Of a stretch of 64,000 bases of DNA, positions 24,810 to 36,989 are shown piece after piece. Source of the stretch: Punica granatum. Taxonomy: Eukaryota > Streptophyta > Magnoliopsida > Myrtales > Lythraceae. The DNA lies in NCBI RefSeq assembly GCF_007655135.1, contig NC_045128.1, positions 26,382,811 through 26,446,810 of the forward strand, in the 5' to 3' direction. Position numbers and translations under genes: made by a program. The notes beneath the pieces are model-generated. The model did no database searches. It was not told where the DNA came from and was given only the letters and a program-made list of their open reading frames with translations. Position 1 is the first letter of the stretch; every line of letters begins with the position of its first letter.

Positions 24810-27800
24810 ATGCCACAAGTGAGGATCATTGCGAGGAATTTCATGGATATGGTGGCTGCTCTGCCCGCCATGAAGCTCGATCACCTGTACCAGAACGCAT
24901 TCATCTGCGAAGCAATTCTCAGGTTGGTCTTTCAACTCACTGGCTCCGCTTTCATTTCTTTTTGCACTGCCTTTCTTTTTTGCATTTTCCGATTTTCCTC
25001 ATGTGTAATCGGTTCATGGAGTTGTATATATTATTTCATTGGGTTCTTGACTGACAACGGCCTCAATTCCTTGAGCATCATATTTGTGTTCACAAAGTAT
25101 TACTATAGATATCGTAGGAACTTATGGACTGTTGGTGTAATCTATTGCGGGAACCGATATGATTGCAATTTGCAAGTAGGGTTATGGTAAGGCTTTTCCA
25201 TTATGGGAAACGGCACGCATTCTTTTGCATAAGAGGTACATTCTCATGTGTCCAGATTGATACATTTTACTGTTATCTCATAATCGAAATCAAATGCATT
25301 GCTTTGAACTTGATAATAAGCTATTAGGGTAGCTATTGTAGCTCATGTGATAATAACCTATTAGGGGGAGCTGTTTTACGTTACAATTGTCAATCACATT
25401 TTGTACCCCATAATATGTCTGGCCAGTATTTTAGCTCATGTGATTATATATAGTATAGAGATTTTTTGAAATCTATGCTGAGGGCATGTGTTACTCTCTG
25501 TCTGTTCATTTTAATAAGGGGTAGACCATTTATTCTGCTTCATATACTATATGCAGATCATTGCCGCCCCTGGCAAAGAAGTATGTGATACAAATGTGCT
25601 ATATTGAAGAAACAATACCAAGCAAATCATTGGAGGAGTGGGTTCTTCCAGATGGTTTGTCAAAGCATAGAGTGGCCATTGACAGATTGCTGCAGTTAAG
25701 AATCTTCTCCGAGAGTTTTGACAGGTATTTCCTATATTTGTTCTTTCCTTTATTTGAGTTTTCTTGTGATAGTGTTCTGAAATTACTATCGTTCATATTA
25801 TATTAGTTTTCTGAAGTTGGCATGCTCCTGGCAGGAGTACTGGAACTAGCTACAGGCTAAATCCAACATTCCAGGAAAACCTGCAGAAGCTTATAACATA
25901 TGGGTAGGCATCAAAGCACTATGTGGCTTCTATTTCTTGTAAAAGTTTCGCTCTCTGGTGTCAGTATTGTTGGAATATAGCATGTCTTGTTTCGCTTGTT
26001 TATTATGATTATTGAACTGATAATATGCACCTTTGTGTTTTTGCTCCATTCAAGTGTGTAAGTAGTTTCTACTCAAGGTTGTTTTGTAATCATGAAGAGT
26101 TTGATGGTCATGCATATAAATTGAATTTTTGCAGTGCAGTTTTGCCCCGAGAGCCCATGCCTTCTAGCGTTACTGCCAGGCTGCCTAGCTTGCAGGAACT
26201 TGAGAACTACGCCATGCAAAAATGGGAGGTAAATGTTGTACTTGCGCTTCCACTTTCTTTGTTGTTTTCTTCACTCTTGCTACATAATTCTGCTGTTCGT
26301 TTTCTTTGTCCTCTGTAGCACCAAATTCTAGCTAATGCTCATTTCCTAAGTTTCTGAACTTTAATCCTTCTTTTCGTGAAATTTCAATTTTGATAAAACA
26401 GTGTTTTCTTCTACAACTTATAAACTCTGCCCAAGCTGAAAAGATGACGAATATCAGCCCCTCTATGATGAGGATTTTCCAGAGAGGGCTGCTGACTCAG
26501 AGGTCAGTTTTGACTTTCCTTTGCTTTTTGTGAAGACATGTATATGAGGATAAATCTTGAAAAATCTCAATTCTGGATTGATGCACCTTTTATGCCATCC
26601 TTTCAGGGACAAAGAGGCTCCAAGATTGACCGAGAGTGGTTTCCAATTTCTGGTGCGGATATCATAAATTGCCTATATTTTCTTATGAATTACTAGAGAT
26701 TGCTGATGGACGGCTCTTTTTGCCTCTAATCAGCTAATGGATACAAATGCGCAACTTTGGTACATAATTAGAGAATACATCTCAAATTCTGAGGTATCAT
26801 CTGCTGACAATTTCTTCAGCACTTTGTTTATTTCTTTATCCCATTTTACATATGTGAAGGGTGAAAAGGGGAGATTTTGAAAAGAAAGGGTATGATTTCA
26901 TCTTATCCTCATTTTTTTTTCTTTTTTTTTGGATAAGTTCTTATCCTCATATAGAGGTAGTTTTAAATTGACTCTGGGTCAACAACTGGTTCACTGATGG
27001 TATATGTGATGGGGTAAAGTTGTTAAGACTCTTGTGGGCAATGCTAATGTAAGGGTGCTGTAAGGGTGCTGTTGATGCTTTTTGAAAGAAATTGAAACAA
27101 TCATTGCTGATTATAGTATTATGGGTAGAAACTTCTGAAAGGTAGAGATAGGTATTTTCTTAATGCCTAGGCAGAATTCTTAGTAACCTTCTCATGGGTC
27201 TTTCAGAAAGTATGAAATTTTAGCTGTTTAATTGCAAGATGATGGTTTCCGTGCTAACTTTCGTTCCATGGTACTTGCTCCCTATGTTCTCCGTATTCTC
27301 TTCTCTCTATTTTTGCCTTGCCTGTTATCTTGGAGGATCACCACTTTTTCTTGATACTTTCCAAGTCTACATTTAGTCTGTAACTTGTGATTGCAGGTAC
27401 TAATGGTACCAGTGGAAAATATATACGAAAAAAATTGAGATTTGATTCTATAAGGTTTAGGGTCCTTGCCCATGCATTATTGGTATCTTGTCGATGAGGA
27501 GATTGAATCTACAACGATTTTGAAGTTCTTCCTAGTAATCGAGTCTTAACACTGAAATGGAACTTTCATTATGGTGCAGGAGATAGGTGTAGATCCTGCA
27601 GATTTGATCTCATTCATGCTTGAGCTGAGCTTCCATGAAACAGGGCAGGTACTGGAAATCTCCTATTCTGAATAGGATGCTCTTCTGAGTATAAAATGAC
27701 CTGTGATTTCTTTTGCCCTGGGGGTGGACGAATTGCAGCTGCAAGATTAACTCTATTTATTTATCTACTAAGTTATTTTGTTTGTAATGTGCTAGGCATA

Positions 27801-29615
27801 TAACATGAACACATTGGATGAAATCCAGAGAAGCACAATTAAAGACCTTGCAGATCTGGGTTTAGTCAAACTTCAGCAGGTATAATGGTGCGTTTAAGCT
27901 AGTATTTCATGAGGTACAAAATTTAGATGATTCTAGTTTCCTTATCATTTCATTTAATTTCCCAGGGAAGAAAAGAGAGTTGGTTCATACCTACTAAATT
28001 AGCGACAAACCTCTCAGTTAGTCTGACTGATTCATCATCACGTAAAGAGGTTGATTCCCCATGCAACTTTGCATTTTTGATGGTTTTGTTATGTTAACAT
28101 AGATTTGAGTCGATGATTGGCTTCGTAATTCTTGGTGCAGGGTTATGTGATGGTAGAAACAAACTTCAGATTGTACGCTTACTCAACATCAAAATTACAC
28201 TCTGAAATTTTACGTCTTTTTTCGAGGTAAATTTGTGCCTTGTCTTCTGTTAGTCTGTTAATGTTGCATTTGTACACGAGAAATGAAGTTTTATCATCTA
28301 TTTATTCATTCATATTGGGTATTTAATGAGACTGGGGTCCAGGGAAAGAAGTCCAGCATTAGTTTTGAGAGTTCATATGCTGGATCCTTGATTTTTCTCC
28401 TCTCTATGCTGTTGTTTCTTGGCATTCTGCTCTTTTAAATATTTTTTACCTCTCACCTGATACTCTTGCAAATATTGTTCTACTGCTCGTATTGTTTCTT
28501 CCTCATAGATCCTAATTTAGTGGTATATGATTGTGCCAATAATGTACAGAGTTGAGTATCAGCTCCCGAACCTTTTAGTTGGGGCTATAACCAAAGAAAG
28601 CTTGTATAATGCCTTCGAGAATGGCATCACATCTGAGCAGGCAAGCCTTCCTATTAGATAATAGTGTAACTTCAATTTTCCCATGGAATTTTAGTATCGC
28701 TGAAGGTTTTAGGTCTTAAAACAAGACCTGATACTTAAAGGGGATCCCTGCTTCAAGGCCTTATTTAACTTTATGGCTTTTCTGCCGCTGATCCTGTGCA
28801 GATAATTTCCTTCCTCCAGCAAAATGCACATCCCCGGATTGCAGAGAGGACACCATCCGTTCCCGAAAACGTCATGGATCAGGTTGGTGTCATTCCAACC
28901 CAGAAATCATACTCTTCTGCATAACGTATTGCTTATGTTTCATATTCTTTCTGTGCGCTCCTTTTTGGCAGATAAGACTGTGGGAGACGGATCTAAACAG
29001 GATTGAGATGACCCCCGCGCATTTCTATGACGAATTCCCATCTAGGGTAAGAGCCAGTCACTTATGCATATTCTCTTCATGTTATAAAAATTCACCCCAC
29101 TGCCATTTTTTTCTTGTTGCCACCTTATAGAACTATGCGTGTGGCTTCTGCCTATCACTGAACGACTGGGTTTTAGATGTGCTGCTTATGGTGAACCACG
29201 GAGGGTCCTCTGAAACCTAGCTCCTGATTCTTGTTTTTCAAATTAAAATTTGGAATTTTTGTTGATCGATATCGGTAGCTTCATATTTTTTATTAAGGAA
29301 AAATCCGAGCCATCAAATGGTGCTCGGAATAGATTAGATATGGGCCCTTAACTGGGGACGGCAAGGACGATGCAAATCTAACCATCAGAAAAGCTCCTGC
29401 AAATATCTGGGGGTATTTGATCAAGCAGATAACAGAGCAGAAAAGCTGATACCTTTTGTATTAATGACAATTATTGGCAGGACGTATTCGAGGCAGCCTG
29501 CGATTTTGCACGGGAAAGTGGGGGTTTACTCTGGGAAGACTCGAAGAAGATGAGGCTGGTCGTGAACACTGAAGTGCACTTGCAAATGCGGGAGCATTTG
29601 CGGCGCCAGAAGTAG
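24810..29615 (+). CDS. TFB2: TFIIH subunit TFB2 (p52/GTF2H4 homologue), 15 exons
   Basis: Exons: 24810-24922, 25557-25724, 25835-25903, 26135-26228, 26402-26502, 26607-26652, 26734-26793, 27580-27648, 27796-27879, 27966-28049, 28141-28226, 28550-28640, 28802-28882, 28972-29046 and 29481-29615. Together they make 1,356 bases, 451 residues, with phase kept at every junction. The protein starts MPQVRIIARNFMDMVAALPA and shows family stretches SLPPLAKKYV, VLPREPMPSS, RLTESGFQFL, DTNAQLWYIIREYI, LADLGLVKLQQGRK, PTKLATNLSVSL, EYQLPNLLVGAITKESLYNA, and HFYDEFPS in the Tfb2 C-terminal domain. Length matches the usual plant form (about 450). TFB2 is a core TFIIH subunit that anchors and stimulates the XPB helicase in Pol II promoter opening and nucleotide excision repair. 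Intron 12 has a GC donor. Start chosen from the family N-terminus. Confidence 0.95.
28641..28801 (+). other. GC-AG intron (TFB2 intron 12)
   Basis: The exon ends GAGCAG and the intron begins GCAAGC, ending TGTGCAG. Conceptual translation across it reads NGITSEQIISFLQQ, which fits the family, and no nearby GT keeps the frame. CAG|GCAAG is the strong consensus expected of GC donors. Confidence 0.85.
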
Positions 29616-29760
29616 GACCTATAATGTCTTTTACGGTAATTAACTCGAAATTATTGAATTTATCTTTTCTTACAAGTGAAGTTCACAGGCCTTTGAAAAA
29701 AATACGAGTTAAGGGACAGCGAAGAAGGAAAGAGCATAGGAAATTCCAGACTCGGAAGTA

Positions 29761-29817
29761 TTAATGAATTTTTGCTCTACGTCTCTGAGCTATATATCCT
29801 CGTTTAATTCCGATCAT
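29761..29817 (-). pseudogene. Plastid rpl20-like fragment (5' end)
   Basis: On the minus strand 18 codons read MIGIKRGYIAQRRRAKIH and then stop. This closely matches the start of plastid ribosomal protein L20 (positively charged IKRGYIA-RRR motif), and the DNA word ATTAAACGAGGATATATAGC is typical of plastid rpl20. The match ends abruptly at the stop. Best explained as a short plastid insertion (NUPT) just downstream of TFB2. Judged from memory of the family, not by alignment. Confidence 0.5.
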
Positions 29818-30154
29818 TGAATAAATGAATTCTAATGGATAACTAAAATACGTAACTTCACATTCACAGAAATACGAAACTACTCCATAAATTGAGAATA
29901 CTAAATGGTATAAATATATAAGTATAATATGCCTTATCGTTGCATAATAATTGCGCGAGAAGCTCGACGAGCGACAACGGAGGCTCGACTTGCAGATGCA
30001 GCTAGATTGAAAGACCGCACTGGGGATGGACTTCACGGTCGCTTTCCTCGTGGAATTGTCATCCTAAGGTCCTCCAATCTCTGCTTTATCTATTGATTTA
30101 CAACTTATTGCTCTGCCGGTGTCCTGCATGCAATTGATATAATCTCCATGAGTC

Positions 30155-31650
30155 CACCATCACCGTCATCCGTGAATTTTTCCGTAGCCACCGCTTTCAT
30201 CCCCAAACTAAAAATGCTATCGACTCCGTCTTTCACTTTCGTCCCGACGTTAATTGGCTTGACGGAAATCCAAACGTGAGTGCCAACTCATGGCATCAAA
30301 TATATTATTTTTTAACGTTATTGGCCCAAATGACCTCGTTTTTGGCCAATCTGATAATTAAAAAAATTTAAAAATTTAAAAAGAGAGAGAGAGAGAGTAA
30401 GAAAAATTATTGTTCATCTTCCTTCAAAGGAGAAGCTGAACAGGAGTAGTACTACGGGCAGCAGAGAATGGGAAAGGATCCACCCAAGCCATAGCTCCAC
30501 CGGAGGTCGATCATCTTCCCTGAGCTCCTGAAATTGGGTACTTGGGCTGTGTCGGGCGGGCACGTGAAGCCCAAGCTCGGGAGAAGAGATTTGCGTGGTT
30601 CGATTCGAATGCCAACGGAGGATTACAGAGGCAATTGGTGGGGGTTTAACAACAGATGTCTGAGGGTAATGCCATTGTTCTTGCAAGCACAGCAGCCTCT
30701 TTGTAACAGAGTGGCTACAGAGACTGAGACAAAGGAGGGGACAAACCGGCGGTGCTGCGAAGGCGGAGGAAGGAAAGGGGTTGGCGGCTGACGCTGCCTT
30801 TAGCTCTCCCATTGAGTGAAGAGCCTGTAGAAAGCTTAATGGTTTGTTTGGTTTCAGAGTATGATTTTAAAATCACACTTTAACTTAATGCTATCCACAA
30901 CAAAACAAAATAACTCATACAAAGTCAAAGGGTGAACCTCATACATAATAATTTTTACCACTCTTTTTCAAAATTAAAATCTGATTTTAAAATTCCACTT
31001 TAAAACCAAACGCAGCATAAGTCTTTTGGTGGCGTTAGAGGACGGAAGCGAAGAAAGGGCACAACTCTGGAGTCTTGTAAGCAGGTGCTAACGGTAGCTG
31101 TGGATGAGAAAATATTAGGTAAAAGTCATATATACACTGTGGTATAGTCTTCATTAAGTGCCTGTCAAGTTATCTCGTGGAGTCCACAACATTTATTTCT
31201 TTTATATTTTTTCTCAACATTTGATTGAAGCTAACACATGTCATCTTGGTGTATTAGTCTCATCTAATATTTTCGCAGCCATAGATTAGGTAAAAGAGAA
31301 AATGGCAGATCTAATGCAAGACTTTCATGGAGTGTGAAGCTCCATACCTACTGTTCATCTTCTCGAGGAAGTAATTTTTTTTTTTTTAAATTCACTAAGA
31401 ACGACGTCGTTTTTTGCTTGGGATGGAAGGAGAGTGCGGAACGATGTTATTTACGTCATTAAGTGGCTTATCATTGATGCCGTGAGTTGGCACTCACGCT
31501 CCACGTCGGATTTCCATCAAGTCAATTAGTATCGCGACCAAAGTGAAAGATAGAATTGAAATGCGGGGACGGAATCAATGACAATTTCAATTTGGGGACT
31601 AAAGCGGTGACTCCTAGAAAATTTAGGTATGACAGTGATAATGTACTCTT
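30155..31650. mobile_element. Long-TIR (MULE-like) non-autonomous element
   Basis: About 190 bases at 30157-30345 match, in inverted orientation, about 31399-31640. Shared words include CACCGCTTT.-TCCCCAAA, TCTTTCACTTT, TTGGAAATCC-type and GTGAGTGCCAACTCA-GGCATCAA. TIRs of this length suggest a Mutator-like element. The core at 30415-30815 is clearly GC-richer than its surroundings and open in more than one frame (a 132-codon minus frame at 30414-30812), possibly a captured gene piece, but no product is recognised. No transposase is present. A Tourist-like MITE sits inside it. Exact ends and target-site duplication were not resolved. Confidence 0.55.
30840..31017. mobile_element. Tourist-like MITE (178 bp), TAA target duplication
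   Basis: Flanked by TAA (30837-30839 and 31018-31020). Ends TGGTTTGTTTGGTTTCAGAG and, inverted, TGCTGCGTTTGGTTTTAAAG. The left ~110 bases match the left end of the PIF/Harbinger element at 38700 (both contain ACAAAACAAAATAAC then CAT..AAAGTCAA and a CC.CA.ACATAA stretch), so it is probably a deletion derivative of that family. Confidence 0.75.
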
Positions 31651-32594
31651 CAAAAATCCTATATGCAGTGATATCTCTTTTGCTACTTGCAAGAAATGGG
31701 TTATGTTTTCTTGATTTTCTTGTGAATTCTCCATCGGTGTTGGACCGCCCAAAGCGCTTGTAGGAAAATTTTGGTCTATTGCTCGAAGATTTGAAGGTAA
31801 TGCGTTTATGAATTTTTATTTCAATTTTATCATCTCCATGCCAATAGACGGCTTAATGTAGGAAAAATGAGATGATAGATCTCCATTCCTGTTGTTATAT
31901 TATTGTTTTCTAAGTTCATGATATCTCGATGAACTTATATTATTAATTGATGGTCTCACGGGATTTAATAAATTTATTAATTCGTATATATAGTAGTTAC
32001 AAAAATATTACTGGAATCGGTATAGCTATTTATATATTAAGTAATTGGGAATACTCTCACGAGAGTCTTATGTTCGTGTAAGGAGAAGCATTTTAAGCAG
32101 ACCCTTACGTGACTTTTGGTTGACGGGAGAAGAATTGAAAGGATTAGAATAAGAAGGGAATTGGAATCATAGGAGATCACCTATACCTCTAATACAAAAA
32201 TATGGACCTCACATTAGTTTTTTCACACTTACAGACACTAACTAAAGTATTTTCGCGCATATCGATACGTGGTAAGATCAACTTAGAAAAGGATTAGATT
32301 AGTCCGCAAATTAGGGACGGGTTGGATTCGCCACTTGATAGGGTTGGAAATATCGACCCGCTCATAAACTCGGCCTATTAACTAATACAAAGCCCAAATG
32401 AGAATCCATCTAGAAAAGGATAACACAGAATAAATAATAAAGGGAAAAAGGAGGCCATGATCCCCAAAAAATAAGGGAGATGTGATGTTAACTCCACTAA
32501 CTGTCGTCGACGGTTACCAATGGGGAGGATAAAGGAAAAACGAGAACACAAAGAGGATTCATTCAGAACATTTCTTTCTCACGAGACGTATCAT
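31651..32594. other. Upstream of the gypsy remnant; 5' LTR expected but not recognised
   Basis: No gene. A 5' LTR should end just before the primer-binding site at 32595, but I found no matching sequence on the 3' side to prove LTR boundaries. Confidence 0.4.
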
Positions 32595-32614
32595 TGGCGC
32601 TGTCTGTGGGAAAA
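32595..32614 (+). other. Candidate primer-binding site
   Basis: TGGCGCTGTCTGTGGGAAAA resembles the TGGCGCC-type primer site seen just before gag in many plant Ty3/gypsy elements. The first gag ATG follows 20 bases later. Confidence 0.5.
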
Positions 32615-32634
32615 CTTTTGTCGAACCGAAAGGC

Positions 32635-34040
32635 CATGGTGGACACTCGACGTAGTCGGAGGAGCAAAGGAAATCGTCGTAATGCAGTGTCTGAGCAACC
32701 CAAGGGGGCCTCCCCAGTCGTGTCGTTCAGGGCGAATGAAGAAGTGCGGGATGCCCCGACTCGAGACGCAAATGCCATACTAACATCTTTATCCCCAGCA
32801 GAGCAAGCGACGCTGGAGGCTGTCATCCTGCAGCAAGGGCAACCTCGGGGTCAAGGACCGGGGAACATTCCTAGACAAGCTACCTCGGTCTTTGATCACG
32901 GGGATGAAGCTGCTCATTCTCGTTCAGCGTCCCAACATTGTTAGGAAAGTAATGTAGTGCCACCTCCACCCCCGGCAGTACAGGCTCCGCCGCAGATTTT
33001 TATGGAGGAAGTTCAGAAGCTGGTAACGGAGTAAGTTGCAAAGACCATGCAGAAGAGTGAACGTTAGTAGATGGGACTTACCTCACTGGAGGATGAAGGC
33101 TCCCCGTTCGCTCCTCATATACTACAAGCAACGGTTCCCCATAAGTTTGTATTGCCTCACATTACTCAGTATGATTGGAAAACGGATCCTCGAGACCATG
33201 TGATGAGACACTTATCCTCCATTTGGTTTTCCAGTTAAAATCACAAAAATTTTAACTTTAACTTTAATTCAACACACTGCACAATCATTTATCATTTTCT
33301 ACAATCAAAATCAAAGTTACTTTAACTCTGAAATCAAACGCACCATTAGATTCTCTTATGGGAAGAGGAGCTAGCGAGGAGTTACAATGTCTTCTCTTCC
33401 CGGGATCTCTGACCGGGATCGCAGCGAATTGGTTACATTCTCTTCCCCCGCGGTCTATTTCTAATTTTCGCTATTTGCGCGATAAGTTTGTTGAGCGTTT
33501 TGCAAGGATTTGTCGTGTGAAGAAAGATGCCATGGAATTTTTCACAATGGAGCAGGGGGAGAAAGAGTCGCTAAGGGATTATTATGATAGGTTGTTTAAG
33601 ACGGCGACTGAAATAGATGATTTGTCGGAGCGTGAAAGGATGGTGGCATTTCAGAGATGATTGAAAGACAAAGATCTGATAAAGAGCCTCCTAGTAACAC
33701 CTCCAACGAGCTTTGATGACATGATGACCCGAGCACGGCACGGCATTTCATGACCGTTGAGGAGTCGCTGCGGGGAAGACAAAAGGACAAATATAAAGGG
33801 AAGGCTATAGCTAGATCGGATGGATGCCAACACTGGTCAAAGGCGTTCAATATTGAAGACCTTACGCCGTTGAATGTTTCAAGAGCAACAGTCTTGCCGA
33901 AGATTGAACGATTGAACCTGGTAAGTTTGCTAGAAAACCCAACTAGACGTGTGCTTGGCAAAGATAAAAACAAATATTACAGGTTCCATCAAGCCATGGA
34001 CTATTATACGGAGGATTGTGTAGACTTAAAAGAGACGTTT
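32635..34040 (+). pseudogene. Ty3/gypsy gag remnant
   Basis: The frame starting at 32635 (MVDTRRSRRS) is basic and then Ala/Gln-rich, with stops near 32942 and 33031. The conserved gag core resumes after a MITE at 33215-33345, with GSLTGIAANWLHSLPPRSIS and EQGEKESLRDYYDRLFK, and stops at 33658. Further on, YYRFHQAMDYYTEDCVDLKE is the usual tail of this gag family, just ahead of protease. At least three in-frame stops plus an insertion make it non-functional. Confidence 0.85.
33215..33345. mobile_element. Tourist-like MITE (131 bp) inside gag, TTA target duplication
   Basis: TTA at 33212-33214 and 33346-33348 flank it. The interior shares AACTTTAACTTTAA.TCAACACACT and ACAATCAAAATCAAAGTTA with the element at 38816-39058. 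It splits the gag reading frame, so it arrived after the retrotransposon. Confidence 0.65.
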
Positions 34041-34514
34041 TAAAGGTTCATTAGGGCAAGCTGCTTGCAGAAATTTGTATTCACCGGTTGGCGAAGTAGG
34101 CGCCATGATCCTCAGAGGGCTAATCCCCCAAAACGTCGCAAAGATTCGCAGAGCCGCACTCTGCCAGGATGGGTCTCTCAGGATCGGATGGCTCCAAATC
34201 ATCCTGGTCAAAAGAGGCGTGATGTAGGCGGTGATCACTAGGAAGATCACATGCGATGGGATTTCAACGGAGAACGAGGAGATTTTAGGTGCGGAGTTAT
34301 TCATATGATCTTTGGAGGTCTCGCTTGCGGCAGAGAATCCTTGAATGGCAGGAAGAGGTATGCAAGGCAAGTCATGAGGGTGAAGACGATGAGGAAAAGG
34401 CCCCGAGATGAAGACCCGAGCAAGTGTATAAGTTTCTCGGAGGCTGATGCCGCCTATGTAACATATCCGCATGCCGACGCCTTAATTGTCACTGCTACGG
34501 TCTGAGCTTTCGAC

Positions 34515-34760
34515 TTGAAGAGAATTCTGGTGGACAGTGACGGTACAGCTGACATCCTCTTCTTGGAAACATTGAAGCAGACGCAGTTAATAGAGGGGGA
34601 CTCGAAGCCGGTAAGAACCCCACTGGTAAGTTTTACTGGGGATATGGTAGAGTCATTGGGAAGAATCGACTTGCCAGTGTGGTTTGGTGAAGCTAGCAAA
34701 TTGGCAAGTGTGATGGTCGATTTCCTTGCCATTAATCTCAATGGCACCTATAATGCCTAG
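34515..34760 (+). pseudogene. Ty3/gypsy aspartic protease remnant
   Basis: The frame reads RILVDSDGTADILF where the family has an Asp-Ser-Gly catalytic triplet; here the Gly is Asp. GRIDLPVWFGEASKLASVMV and a closing YNA, typical of the region before reverse transcriptase, follow. Confidence 0.7.
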
Positions 34761-34959
34761 TAGGAAGGCCGACATTGAATAATCTGAAGGACATCCCCTC
34801 GACTTACCATCAGAAGATGAAATCCCTATGCCTGACGGAATAGCCAAGGTATGTGGAGATCAGGTCGCCGCGATAAAATGCTATTAACTATCGATGAGAG
34901 CTTCCACCAAGGCCAAGCATGTGCTAGCAATAGAGAGTGGCCTATAAGGAGACACCCCT

Positions 34960-36780
34960 CGCTTGGAACCGGCGGCAGAGACAGAGGAGGTGATGATTGA
35001 GGAACGCAGGGTTGTGCGAATTGGGGTTTTCCTGGCAGATCTTGATAAACAAGCACTTCGCGACTTGCTGGTGGATGACAAAGATCTTTTTGCATGGAGC
35101 TCAGCACATATGCTAGGTATCGATCCATCCATTATAACTCATAAGTTAAATATTGATCCTGATTCAAAGCCTATAGTTCAAAAGCGTATAGTGATTTGGG
35201 CAAAGAAAGAAAAGAGGCTGTTAAGGAAGAAGTAGTTAAGTTGAAGAAAGCTGGTTTTGTTAAATAAGTAAGATTTCATACGTGAGTAGCCAATATGGTA
35301 TTAGTTAAAAAATTTAACGGAAAATGGAGAATGTGTGTCGACTACACAGACTTGAATAAAGCTTGTCCGAAAGATACCTACCCATCCCAGGATCGACCAA
35401 CTTGTAGATTCGACTGCTGGGAATGAATTATTGAGTTTTATGGATGCCTACTCTGGCTACAACCAGATTCGCATGCACAAAAGCGAATAAGTTCATACTG
35501 CCTTCTACGCAGGAGTATCGCTACAAAGTAATGTCGTTTGGCCTTAAAAATGGTGAAGTCACATGCCAGCGACTTGTTAACAAAGTGTTCGACAAACAGC
35601 TTGGCAAGAACATGGAAGCTTATGTCGATGACATGATAGTTAAATCTACTAACAAAGTTGAACATGTAGCAGATTTACACGAGGCATTTCAGCTCTTACG
35701 ATGATATTAGATTCGACTCAACCCCCCAAAGTGTGCTTTTGGTGTCAACTCGGGAAAGTTCTTGGGCTTTTTGGTGACGGAAGGAGGCATCGACATAAAT
35801 CCATAAAAAATAAGAGTCATCGACGAAATGTCCTCGCCTTGCATAACGCAAGAAGTTCAGTGGTTGACTGGAAGGCTCGCAGTTTTGAGCAAGTTCATCG
35901 CCAAATCAGATGACTGCTGCCCATCGTTCTTCAAAGTGTTACATAAAGCGAAGGATTTCTTGTAGACACCAGAGTGCGGGACGCGTTTCAAGAGCTAAAG
36001 GACTACTTGCGACGAGTTTCTACTCTGGAAAAGTCGGAAGCAGGGGAAGTGTTGGCTATCTACTTGGCGGAAAGTGAGAATGCGATGAGTTCTCTATTGA
36101 TGCAAGAAGAAGGTGGGGAGTATCTACCTATGTATTTTGTGAGTATAGTGTTGAATCCCTCAAAAGCTAACTACCCAAATTAAGTGACTTGCCTTTGCTT
36201 TAGTCGTTGCAGTGAGGAAGCTACGCCCTTATTTTCAGAGCCATCAAATTTTGGTCCAAACTGATCAACCACTAGGTCTGATTTTGAGGAAAAAAGTGGG
36301 CTCCAGCAGAAGCATACAGTGGCGCATTGAGCTGATGGAGTTCAGTATTGATTACGCAGCTCGAACAACAATTAAAGGGCAAGCTCTCGCCGACTTTATA
36401 ATGGAAATGACAGGGCGACCCGACACTCCTTAGCCTCAACAATCTATGGAAGGGGCATGGACGTTGATGACGGATGGGTCTTCCATAGGAAGCGACACGA
36501 GCTGGATTCGTTCTCATCCCTCCTGAAGAAAGCTGTAAGCCCTTAAAGTATTCCCTAGTCTTGACTTTCTCAGCGACCAACAATGAGACAGAGTATGAGG
36601 CTTTGCTGACAGGTTTAATTGTAGCAAAAAGAGCTGGGATACGACGTCTGAAAGTGAAGTCAGACTCCCAGCTGGTCATCAATCAGATTAGGGGAGAGTA
36701 CAAGGCGAAGGATACCAAAATGAGGGTGTATGTTGCGAGGGCAAAAGAATTGCTTGCAGGTTTCGAAGGCATATAGTTGG
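34960..36780 (+). pseudogene. Reverse transcriptase and two RNase H-like domains, broken
   Basis: The reverse transcriptase lead-in is at 34963-35232 (DDKDLFAWSSAHMLGIDPS). Catalytic core pieces follow: RMCVDYTDLNKACPKD near 35330, FMDAYSGYNQIRMH near 35440, and EAYVDDMIVKS at 35613-35645, with the YVDD box intact. First RNase H fragments are at about 36212-36433 (VQTDQPLGLIL), and a second RNase H-like domain at about 36470-36776 has TDGSS, NNETEYEALL and SDSQLVINQIRGEY. Several frameshifts and stops separate the pieces. Confidence 0.85.
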
Positions 36781-36989
36781 AGTTAATGAGCCAAGAAGAC
36801 AATCAGTTGGCAGATTCCCTTAGTAAGTTGGCTTCACGAAAGCTAGATATCAATTTTCTTGAGGAGCATCGAGTCGGCCTTGTGTACACGGCACTTGAGG
36901 TGTTACAGGTGAATAATGCCTAAAGTTGGATGACCCCCTTGTAGAATACCTTCGGGATGATCACTCCCTCAAGACCCTATCGAAGCTAA

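Noticed and set aside
24696..25190. 164-codon frame covering TFB2 exon 1
   Set aside because: It starts at a non-ATG codon and runs into intron 1; the real start is the ATG at 24810 and the exon ends at 24922.
30414..30812. 132-codon minus-strand frame
   Set aside because: No recognisable domain and it lies in the core of a repeat. Kept only as a possible captured fragment.
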